DNA of 64,000 nt from Candidozyma auris (Eukaryota; Ascomycota; Pichiomycetes; Serinales; Metschnikowiaceae): NCBI RefSeq assembly GCF_003013715.1, contig NC_072813.1:496001-560000 (forward strand). Reading direction: 5' to 3'. Position 1 is the first letter of the stretch. The number at the start of each line of letters is the position of its first letter. The notes beneath the pieces are model-generated. The model did not search any database and was not told the origin of the DNA. It saw only the letters and a program-made list of their open reading frames with translations. Shown one piece after another: positions 8,921 through 17,086 of this stretch. Made by a program: the position numbers and the translations under genes.

Positions 8921-11758
8921 ATGGCAATTCAAGACATAGAGCCAGACATTGCCATTGGCGTGAAACACGCAAACGTGCCAGGCAAGGATGAAAAATCCAG
9001 AGAAGCGGCCAAAAAAGACGCTGCTAACTTGCAATTGCTTTTGGAAACGTTGGAGAAATTTGGGTTCCGTGCTCAGGTGCGTGCCGGGGCTGACAGGGCT
9101 AATCAGCTTCTCGTTTTCGTGAAAATTAGATCCAGTGTGTACCAAGAACTTGTCAAGAAGGATCTCTTGCGAAACTTCGAGTTTGGGCTTACTGAAGACG
9201 ATAGCGGCACTTACAACAAACAGAGACTCATTTACGAGTACTTGTGCTCTCCGAAGAATCTTGGTGGCGTGGGCATCACACCAGGTGCCTCTGAGTGGAA
9301 ATTTGTTGAGTCCATAACCTCCTTGGATGCGTACTTGACCGATAGCAATGTTCCAGAAGCAGCAAAGAAGGAACTTTGGCAGCCATCCTTTTCCACTGCA
9401 AAATTTAAGAACCTCTACGGCCCTGGCGTGGCTTTGTATTTCGATTTCGTTCGTTTTTACACCGTTGCCTTAGCTGGGTTGGCTGTGTTTGGTATAATTG
9501 GTTTCTTGAAGAAGAAAAACTACTCAATTGCCTTCTCATTCATCAACATGATCTGGGGTGCAGGTGTGCTTGTTTTGTGGAGGAGAAGAACAAAATTTTT
9601 GGCAAACACTTGGGGCGTTCAGAACTCGTTGGAATTGGAGAGATTTCGCTCAGAACTCGCAAGCGAGTCTAGTCAGGCGAATGAAAGTAAGCAGAGAGTG
9701 GACGCGAGCAAAAGAAGGTTCATTAAACAGCTTTTGTTTGTACCCGTCGCACTTGCCTTTGGCGGTGTTTTGCTTACGGTGCAAGGCTTGTGTTTTGTTT
9801 TGGAGATCTTCATCCTGGAAATCTACGATGGTCCAGGTAAGTCCGTGTTGACTTTAACACCGACAATTCTTTTGAGTACATTTGTACCAGTATTCACCAT
9901 AGTCTACAATGCAATCACTGCAAGATTTATTGACTGGGAGCGCCACGACAGCAACCTTACCCGCAGTCAGTCTTTTGCAATCAAGTCGTTCTTGTTGAAC
10001 ATCATGACTGGTTATGTTCCACTTCTTATCAGTGCATTCATTTATTTGCCTTTTGCCCACCTTCTTCAGCCAAATTTGGTGTACATTAAGAGAGCAATTG
10101 CTGGTCGAGTGAGGTCCGACAGATACGCTTACCAGTACCTCACCAATATCAAATCTGAGGACAGCTTCGAGATCAATCAACAAAGATTGGACTCTCAATA
10201 TTTCTACTTCATCGTTACCAACCAGGTCATCGGTAGTGTTTTGAAGTTCGGCTTGCCTTTGATCCTCACCCCCATACTAAATTTCGTCCAGAAACTACTT
10301 AGCGGAAGCAAGGCAAAGGTCGATGTTGAGGAAGACTCTCAGGAGAAGTCCTGGTTAGATGAAGTACGCCGCGCTTCTTCTCTTCCAGAATACTCAATTG
10401 ACGACAGTTTTAGGGATATTGCCTTGCAGTTTGGGTACGTGACCATTTTCGGTTCTATCTGGACGTTGGCTCCACTCATTTGTATCATTTTCAATATTCT
10501 CACATTCAAGTTAGAAGAATGGAGGTTGTCAAGTGACCTCTTCTTCAAGCCTGTTGTGGCGAGGAAGATTGACACCATCTACCCATGGGACATTGCCTTT
10601 TTCTTTTTGGCATGGCTCGGATCCATAGTGTCGCCTCTTGTCGCTTCATTCTACCGTCATGGTGCCAAGCCACCAAAAAAGTTTGGCCTGTTTGGTTTTG
10701 ACAAAGCAAGTGTCAATGTTGGTTCCACCGTTGGTCTTGTGACAGTTTTGTTGCTTTCAGAGCACTTATTCTTCTTATTGTGTTTCCTTGGTAATAAGGT
10801 CAGCGACCTCTTCAAGTCTGACAAGGAGATTGAAAATGATGACTTCCAAAACACTATCAACTTGAAGAAACAGCAGTACTCTTCAAGAGAAATTCCCAAC
10901 ATCGTAGCTCCTGATGATAGTGCATGGAAATCTTTCACTGCAAGTTCGGCTCTTTTGCAAGCAAAAAACTTGAATGTTTATGAGACTGTTGAATCAGAAG
11001 CCAAGAATAGAACTTTTGAGGAACCTGCCGGCGTCCTGAGCGGTGTTAGTAGAGCACCAGAATCAGAGGGTTCGTCCAAGATGACTAATAAGAAGGATCT
11101 CCTAGAGAAAAAGAGAAGAGAACTTAAGGAACTTGAGGATAGGAAGCGCAAGGAATTGGAGAGTCGTGCTGAGAAGGGTGATAGAATAGTGGAGACTGTC
11201 AATCAAGAAGGAGAACGAGCATCTGCAATCATGGATGATAACAGTCATGTGCCAACAACGGGTCATGATTACGAAAAGGACATTGACAAGAATGTTCTTG
11301 CCGGTGCACTGGGTGCCGCCGCTACTGGTGCTGCTGGCGCTGGTGCTGCTGATGCCCTGAAAGACTTTAACACCGATAATATAGCAAGTTCTCCCAGTGA
11401 TCCATCGGCCGCTAAGAACAGAGAGTATATTCCTCTTGAAGATGCCAAGAAACAGCTTAAGGATCCTAATCTCAGCGATCATACTGCTGCTCCTGTTGAC
11501 AATTCTGCGGGAGCAAACGTTGCTCCTGCGTCTGGAGATGTCAAAGATACTGAAAATGGTGTCCCTGAAAGCACTGGAACGAATAGTGCAGATAGCAACA
11601 TTGCTGATGCTGATACATCCGTCCAAGAATCAGGATATGAACATGAGAAAGGCGTCAATGAGCCAAGCGACAAGTCTACCACAGAGTCTACTGTTGATGA
11701 ACATGGAAAAAAGTCCAAAAGAAAGAGGAGTTTGAAGCAATTATTAAAGAGAACTTGA
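8921..11758 (+). CDS. IST2: IST2, anoctamin-like ER-plasma membrane tether
   Basis: A 945-residue multispanning membrane protein. A soluble N-terminal domain (1-165) precedes a TMEM16/anoctamin-type core with about eight hydrophobic segments (about 170-640; KFKNLYGPGVALYFDFVRFY leads into the first pair). A long hydrophilic tail (about 700-930, Ala/Ser/Asp-rich) ends in a basic cluster, KKSKRKRSLKQLLKRT. Ist2 resides in cortical ER and links it to the plasma membrane; the terminal basic patch binds phosphoinositides and acts as the cortical sorting signal. The long disordered linker is a known spacer of the tether. The gene ends 83 bp from the convergent PLP-binding-protein gene. There is no sign of truncation, and both functional ends are present. 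Confidence 0.92.
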   Translation: MAIQDIEPDIAIGVKHANVPGKDEKSREAAKKDAANLQLLLETLEKFGFRAQVRAGADRANQLLVFVKIRSSVYQELVKKDLLRNFEFGLTEDDSGTYNKQRLIYEYLCSPKNLGGVGITPGASEWKFVESITSLDAYLTDSNVPEAAKKELWQPSFSTAKFKNLYGPGVALYFDFVRFYTVALAGLAVFGIIGFLKKKNYSIAFSFINMIWGAGVLVLWRRRTKFLANTWGVQNSLELERFRSELASESSQANESKQRVDASKRRFIKQLLFVPVALAFGGVLLTVQGLCFVLEIFILEIYDGPGKSVLTLTPTILLSTFVPVFTIVYNAITARFIDWERHDSNLTRSQSFAIKSFLLNIMTGYVPLLISAFIYLPFAHLLQPNLVYIKRAIAGRVRSDRYAYQYLTNIKSEDSFEINQQRLDSQYFYFIVTNQVIGSVLKFGLPLILTPILNFVQKLLSGSKAKVDVEEDSQEKSWLDEVRRASSLPEYSIDDSFRDIALQFGYVTIFGSIWTLAPLICIIFNILTFKLEEWRLSSDLFFKPVVARKIDTIYPWDIAFFFLAWLGSIVSPLVASFYRHGAKPPKKFGLFGFDKASVNVGSTVGLVTVLLLSEHLFFLLCFLGNKVSDLFKSDKEIENDDFQNTINLKKQQYSSREIPNIVAPDDSAWKSFTASSALLQAKNLNVYETVESEAKNRTFEEPAGVLSGVSRAPESEGSSKMTNKKDLLEKKRRELKELEDRKRKELESRAEKGDRIVETVNQEGERASAIMDDNSHVPTTGHDYEKDIDKNVLAGALGAAATGAAGAGAADALKDFNTDNIASSPSDPSAAKNREYIPLEDAKKQLKDPNLSDHTAAPVDNSAGANVAPASGDVKDTENGVPESTGTNSADSNIADADTSVQESGYEHEKGVNEPSDKSTTESTVDEHGKKSKRKRSLKQLLKRT

Positions 11759-11841
11759 TAACCTAGGAAGCTGATTCGTTTATTGATGCGTTTATTTTGT
11801 ACTTGATGTGATGCAAACTTTTGTTGGCGGTGCTTATGCTT

Positions 11842-12630
11842 TCAGTGACCATTCCTTGGGGGCCTGGCACCAAAAATTGAAGTACCGACACGAACACTTG
11901 TAGAGCCCTGCTCGATAGCAGCTTCAAAGTCATTGCTCATACCCATGCTTAACTCCAAGTCTAAGGAAAACTTTTCATCCAATTGCTTTTTCAATGCAGC
12001 TAGACGAGAAAAATCCTGATTGACTCCACTGTCAGATGTAGACTCTGCGAAAGAGCCAATGGTCATTAAGCCCTTGAAGATGAGCGTTTTACTTTGCTGT
12101 AGGTATTCAACTGTTTCGTAGATCTCATCGACGTTTTGTAAGGTATAACCAGCTTTCTGCTCCTCGTTGGAAGTATTTATTTGTAAGTAAACATTTATGG
12201 GTGGCAACTTTGCACTTTCACGAGCAGACTCAAGTTTCCTCACTTTCTTGAGAGAATCTAGAGTCTCGACTGCAAACAAATTCTCGATGCCCTTCCCTAA
12301 ATCTTTGCATTTACCTGTTTGAAGCCCACCAATGAAATGCCACTTGATATCCTTCGGAAGCTCTTTAGCTTTTGAAATCATCTCCTGAACATAATTTTCT
12401 CCAAAATGACGAACTCCATGATCGTAAAGAGCGAGGATATCAGAAGCTGGTTTGAGCTTTGAGACCGCTACCAATCTCACTCGATGCTCTTGCGACTTAT
12501 TCTGTACTTTGGAAAGGACATTATCATAGTTAGTTGCAAGCTCAGCAGCTCTTTCGGCCAGGGCCCTCTCGACGCTCATAGTAAGAAGTCTCCTGTTTTG
12601 CAAAGCTGTTTTGAAACAAGAGGAGATCAT
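11842..12630 (-). CDS. Pyridoxal-phosphate-binding protein of the YggS/PROSC (PLPBP) family
   Basis: The product has the full YggS/PLPBP fold: LVAVSKLKPASDI with the PLP-binding lysine, FGENYVQEM, KWHFIGGLQTGKCKDL, YLQINTSNEEQKAG, LMTIGSF, LSMGMSNDFEAAIEQGS and VRVGTSIFGARP. The family binds PLP without known catalysis and helps vitamin B6 homeostasis; the S. cerevisiae relative is YBL036C. Two in-frame ATGs are plausible: 12630 (262 aa) and 12579 (245 aa, MSVERALAERAAEL, the usual family start). The extra 17 residues (MISSCFKTALQNRRLLT) have no acidic residue and look like a mitochondrial presequence. Both ATGs have A at -3. I list the longer form, but cytosolic translation from the second ATG is likely as well. 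It is convergent with IST2. Confidence 0.88.
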   Translation of the reverse strand: MISSCFKTALQNRRLLTMSVERALAERAAELATNYDNVLSKVQNKSQEHRVRLVAVSKLKPASDILALYDHGVRHFGENYVQEMISKAKELPKDIKWHFIGGLQTGKCKDLGKGIENLFAVETLDSLKKVRKLESARESAKLPPINVYLQINTSNEEQKAGYTLQNVDEIYETVEYLQQSKTLIFKGLMTIGSFAESTSDSGVNQDFSRLAALKKQLDEKFSLDLELSMGMSNDFEAAIEQGSTSVRVGTSIFGARPPRNGH

Positions 12631-13750
12631 GCTGCAAATTCCGTGATATTTACAGCTACATAAAGCAAACACCCGTACATTCGCCCTGTCCAGTCGTTGC
12701 TGGGTACTTCTTTAAGTCGGAAGTCTCTGAAGTCATTGACAGATGCTGCCGGTTAGTTTCGACTGAAGATTTAAAAGTAATAATGGCGACTTACAACTGA
12801 GGACATCAACTGTACATCACCAGCATTTTTTTTCGTCTTTCTCCATTCTGCAACCTTTTCATTGATTTCATGATAATTTACAATAGAGAGATGCACAAAT
12901 GCACAAATCCGTTTTGAATTGTCAAAATTGAAGAAGTTTCAATATGTATGTAGCTTTTGAAGCATATTTTAGTGAGAGATGTCCGCGGCTAGTTTTGTGA
13001 AATCCGATAGGAGCTTGCGGGAGAATAGAAGTGAGATGTGTGAGTATGGAACGAGACGAGAAATCAGAGCAAATGATGTCGAGTTCAAGGCTAAGAGGCT
13101 CAATTATCAAAACATTTGACTTTAAACATCTTCATCAACGAAAATGACCTCTTTTGACGGCCTCTTAATGGCTGCAAATTCGCAGACATACGCCACACAT
13201 ATGAAATACAGATGAGAACATCAAGTAATGGAAGCATTTATTGGCTCAAGTGTCCAATAATGCGGGTCCTAGCTGTTAATCAGCTACCTATGACTTGATC
13301 ATCTCTCCAATCTACTTGGCATCGAAATGGTTTACATTCAAGGCATGGAAGCGAAAGCCAATCAGCTACCCTCCAAACACCACACACCTAGTAAATATGG
13401 TGTAACTAGCCTTTGACTTATTTAGTCAAACGGATTTTAATCACTAGTTTTGAACAGATATGGAGTTCAAGCTGATATTTTGCCCGGAAAAAGTACAGCT
13501 GCAATAATCACAGCGAAGAGACTACTCTTGCTGGGAAAAGTAAGGAACATGTATTTGTCTCGACTTATCATCAATTAAATTTCGGCATCGAGTACCTTCC
13601 TTGTAAAACCCCGGGAGCCCTAGTGGGTGCTAAAATCTGTGGAGGTACGGATCTGTGGGTGATGCAAAAAAATTGATGGACTCGATGCCAGGTGCAGTTG
13701 ATCTTGGGTGGTAAACAGCACACACAGATCAAAGAAAACATTTTTAAAAG
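12631..13750. promoter_or_regulatory. Divergent intergenic region between the PLP-binding-protein gene and LHP1
   Basis: About 1.1 kb, AT-rich, with no supportable gene. I find no tRNA, repeat or recognisable factor site. Short frames on the minus strand near 13.0 and 13.6-13.9 kb have no recognisable product, and the latter overlaps LHP1. Confidence 0.5.
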
Positions 13751-14617
13751 ATGTCTGATTCGGTTTACACAGGAGAAGACTTTGATGCCAGAGTAAGAAA
13801 GCAGGTGGAGTTTTACTTCTCAGATTCGAACCTTCAAACGGATCGTTTCCTCTGGAGAATCTATGAAGCGAACGATGGATGGGTTGAGTTGAAGACGATC
13901 TTGACATTTGGAAGAATGAGACAGTATAGACCTGAAGAAAGGGTGATCGCTGCTTTAAAACAATCGGACAAGCTCGTTTTGTCTGCCAATGAGGACATGA
14001 TCAGAAGAAAAGCTCCTTTGAAGGACCGTAACGAATTGAAAAACAACAGAAGAAGAAACTCGGTGCACATTGAAGGATTTCCCACCAGTGTGACACAGGA
14101 GGTATTGGAAGAGTGGTTCAATGACAAAATAGTGCCCAAGTTGCCTAAGGAACAGGCGATCTGCTCTGTACGTAGAATCCGAAACAGAGCCAAAGAGTTC
14201 TTTGGTGTGGTTGACGTGGAGTTCAAGAATCAAGAAGATCTGGAGTTCTTCTTGCTGTTGGACGTCAGCTACCCTCAAGGTGTGGTTGAGGGTGTCGAAG
14301 AGAAGGATCTCTTGAAGAAGATGTCTCTTTTGAGATACAGAGAGTTGAAGGAATCGGGCAAGAGATTTGGTGTCAATGAGGTGACAAAGAGAAGAAGCTC
14401 CTTCAAGGACAGTAACAATAAGAGAGCCCGCAAGGATGAGAAGAAGGAAGGTGAAGGTTCGACTGAGTCCGAGGAAAAGGACAATACAGAAAAGACAAGC
14501 GAGATAGCGACGGAAGGCACAAAAGAGGGTGGAGAGGAAGCCAAAGGAGAGGGTAATGAACAGCCTAAAGAAGGCGCTAAGGAAGAGGCCAAGGAGGAGA
14601 GTACAAAGGAGGATTAA
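13751..14617 (+). CDS. LHP1: La-type RNA-binding protein LHP1
   Basis: A 288-residue protein with an N-terminal La motif (about 10-95; RVRKQVEFYFSDSNLQTDRF, then DGWVELKTILTF and EDMIRRK), an RRM (about 103-195; RRNSVHIEGFP and FFGVVDVEF) and a basic then Glu/Lys-rich tail. This is the yeast La protein, which binds the UUU-OH 3' end of new pol III transcripts, above all pre-tRNAs, and protects and chaperones them in the nucleus. The length is close to S. cerevisiae Lhp1 (275 aa), and like it this one lacks the extra C-terminal RRM of metazoan La. The tail is acidic and repetitive (Lys-Glu-Glu-Gly runs). POL12 follows 211 bp downstream. Confidence 0.95.
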   Translation: MSDSVYTGEDFDARVRKQVEFYFSDSNLQTDRFLWRIYEANDGWVELKTILTFGRMRQYRPEERVIAALKQSDKLVLSANEDMIRRKAPLKDRNELKNNRRRNSVHIEGFPTSVTQEVLEEWFNDKIVPKLPKEQAICSVRRIRNRAKEFFGVVDVEFKNQEDLEFFLLLDVSYPQGVVEGVEEKDLLKKMSLLRYRELKESGKRFGVNEVTKRRSSFKDSNNKRARKDEKKEGEGSTESEEKDNTEKTSEIATEGTKEGGEEAKGEGNEQPKEGAKEEAKEESTKED

Positions 14618-14763
14618 ATGCTGTAAGCAGCAAATAACTTTGTACCTAGTAATGCCAACAACTGTTAATAGATGAATTACAGATAAAAGGACAGGAACTG
14701 TTTGTATAGTATGTGAGAGTTCGAAGATATCTAAGTATTTTTCCCTCATGAGCGCGAGCATAT

Positions 14764-14769
14764 ACGCGT
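14764..14769 (+). promoter_or_regulatory. MCB element (ACGCGT) upstream of POL12
   Basis: A perfect ACGCGT lies 60 bp before the POL12 ATG, with a second GCGT nearby. MBF binds this hexamer to drive G1/S transcription of DNA-replication genes in yeasts, so the site suits its gene. Single hexamers also occur by chance, so function is inferred. Confidence 0.6.
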
Positions 14770-14828
14770 CCGCGACCAAATACACCCACAAGTAAATACT
14801 CGCGTACGGCCTCATCGACTCGACACAA

Positions 14829-16829
14829 ATGGAGGTAGACGAGGCTACGAGAAAGTGGATTCTTTCTCAATTCGGTCCTGTTGACGACGAGACCATAAAG
14901 AGGCTTCTCTCAGTGAAGGATATCTTTAATTACTCCAATGAGGACCTATACATTCAATGGGAGGCATTTGTTGTAACTCAAGAGAATGGTGAGTTGGACG
15001 TCACGGCTGAAAATATCGATAGGTTTCAAGAATGGGCACAAAGAACAATCAACTCAGAATCTACAAGGAAAGTGGCATCAGCTAAGAAGACCGTCGAGGG
15101 AAGAAGGAAACCAATGATGCGTTCAACAATGGAGCTATCATCGAGTCCCGGAGCTGGTATTCCCTCGACACCGCAACTAAAGAAACGGAAAGTTGACTTG
15201 GCAAGTGATCCTCCATTAACGTCAAGCCCCTCTCATTTCGCAACGGCTGATAATACCATGTTGTCTCTGAGTACCATGAAGCCAGAGGCAGATTCACTGT
15301 ACGAGTCAAACACAGTATTAGAGTGTCTCAATCCGACCATTGATGTCACTGAGCTGAATGACAGCGCAGCTCGTCTCTCTGCCAACTTCGACCCAGAGAA
15401 ATTCAAATTCAGAACAATGGCCATGAAGCTCTTGGAGAGTGCTGATGTTTTGGATGATCAAATTGACGTCTTTAGTCAGAAATTCTCCGCGGAGCTTAAA
15501 GATAAAGGAATCGAGCTTGGTAATCCGTGCATGAATCTGCAGTCAGATATCGCCTGTTGTGGACGAATAGTGCCCGACTCTCCACACTATGATGCCATGC
15601 TCACCCAGAGTTTGAACGATAAATCATTGTATTTGGAGACGTCTCGTCTTGGAGGAATTGGGCAGCGGATTCCTTTAGACTTATCGAACTTGACGGAGTT
15701 TTCCTTCTTCCCAGGTCAGATTGTTGGTTTAAAAGGAAGAAACCCAACCGGTCGTACTTTTGTCGTACACGAGGTGCTCTCATTGCCTGAATTGGGGTCA
15801 CCAGTATCCAATGTGGCAGAGTTACAAGACTTTCAGCGAAACAGCAAAGGTGAAAGTCTCAAAATTGTGATTGCGTCAGGACCATTCTCCAATCATCACA
15901 CACTCAACTTCACCAAGTTAGAAAACTTTGTTCAACATATCAACAATGTCGTCAAACCTCACGTTCTCATCTTGTTTGGTCCACTTCTTGACATCACCAA
16001 TGACGCTGTTGCTGCAGGGGAACTTGAAATTCCGGAGACACCCGCTAACCAGCAGCCCAGAAATCTTGACGAGTTTCTCAAAACCAAGGTCTCGCCCATT
16101 CTCAAAAAAATTGACACAAGAGTTCAAGTGATCCTCATCCCTTCATTACGGGACTCTGCAAGCAAGCATGCATCATATCCACAATCAGCATTTGACAGAA
16201 GGAAGCTTGGCCTTCCGAAAAACTTCAAGTGTTTTCCAAACCCTTCAACCTTCTCAATTAACGAGATAGTCCTCGGTGCTTCTAACGCTGATATTTTCAA
16301 GGATCTCAAAGACGTGTACAAGAGCACTGTTTCCCCCGACAAAAGCAAGCTCTTCTCTAATAGATTCGAAAGAATAGCTAACCATATTTTCGAGCAAAGA
16401 CGGTACTATCCGTTTCTACCTGGTTTTGTGAAAAGGCAAACGCTACCAAAAGAGAAATCTGAAAGGTTGATCGGCTTGACTGACGGAAGCGTTGCAGAAG
16501 ATCTCTTAGAAACGCAGATCGGCGGAGCTAGTCTAGAAATGCCTTATATGGGTCTTACAGAGTTGATCGACTCTCTACCAGACATAATGGTTATACCCTC
16601 AGAGCTCAAATTCTTTGCCAAGGTTATTAAGGGCGTGATCGTCATTAACCCGGGACAATTTGTGCGTGCTCACAAGGACCCAAGTAAGGAAGATGGCAGT
16701 TACGTTGTGATGGGAATTGCACCCCCCGACATAGATGGGAAAGGGAATGTTGAGCAAGTGGAAGGCTCAAAGGACTTGTTCTATAACAACGTGTACCTGA
16801 GAGCGAAGGTGGAGATCATGAGGAGTTGA
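14829..16829 (+). CDS. POL12: DNA polymerase alpha-primase B subunit
   Basis: A 666-residue protein with an N-terminal helical domain (about 1-80), a Ser/Pro-rich linker containing a basic KKRK cluster near 119, and a C-terminal OB plus inactive phosphoesterase fold. Landmarks are GRIVPDSPHYD (about 244), FSFFPGQIVGLKGRNPTGRTFVVHEV and VHPH-like ILFGPLLDI. Pol12/POLA2 is the non-catalytic B subunit that tethers primase to polymerase alpha for Okazaki-fragment priming and interacts with telomere capping factors. S. cerevisiae Pol12 is 705 aa. The CTG codon at 15537-15539 (residue 237) stands directly before Gln-Ser in a stretch where, as I recall, family members usually have Ser-Gln; reading it as Ser would fit. 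It lies in tandem between LHP1 and IRC3. Confidence 0.92.
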   Translation: MEVDEATRKWILSQFGPVDDETIKRLLSVKDIFNYSNEDLYIQWEAFVVTQENGELDVTAENIDRFQEWAQRTINSESTRKVASAKKTVEGRRKPMMRSTMELSSSPGAGIPSTPQLKKRKVDLASDPPLTSSPSHFATADNTMLSLSTMKPEADSLYESNTVLECLNPTIDVTELNDSAARLSANFDPEKFKFRTMAMKLLESADVLDDQIDVFSQKFSAELKDKGIELGNPCMNLQSDIACCGRIVPDSPHYDAMLTQSLNDKSLYLETSRLGGIGQRIPLDLSNLTEFSFFPGQIVGLKGRNPTGRTFVVHEVLSLPELGSPVSNVAELQDFQRNSKGESLKIVIASGPFSNHHTLNFTKLENFVQHINNVVKPHVLILFGPLLDITNDAVAAGELEIPETPANQQPRNLDEFLKTKVSPILKKIDTRVQVILIPSLRDSASKHASYPQSAFDRRKLGLPKNFKCFPNPSTFSINEIVLGASNADIFKDLKDVYKSTVSPDKSKLFSNRFERIANHIFEQRRYYPFLPGFVKRQTLPKEKSERLIGLTDGSVAEDLLETQIGGASLEMPYMGLTELIDSLPDIMVIPSELKFFAKVIKGVIVINPGQFVRAHKDPSKEDGSYVVMGIAPPDIDGKGNVEQVEGSKDLFYNNVYLRAKVEIMRS

Positions 16830-17086
16830 AGAAAGGCTTATGTATTGCGAATCAATAGTAGATTATAATATCGGGCAAAAGGTGATCAAGATACCGCTAT
16901 ATATTGAAATAGTTCAACGGTAAGAATTCCTTGAAAATGCCGACCTCACCCATCCTTAGCACACTAAACGCGAAACGCAGACGCAGATCCAACAGAACTC
17001 CTGGACCTTCTTCATGTCCACATATGATGGCATTTATCTGACAAGAATATCCTACTTATAGAATCAAACTTGAGTATCTGCTGTAA

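Noticed and set aside
13955..14815. 286-codon minus-strand frame antisense to LHP1
   Set aside because: Leu/Phe-rich mirror of the Lys/Glu-rich LHP1 tail, with no independent support.
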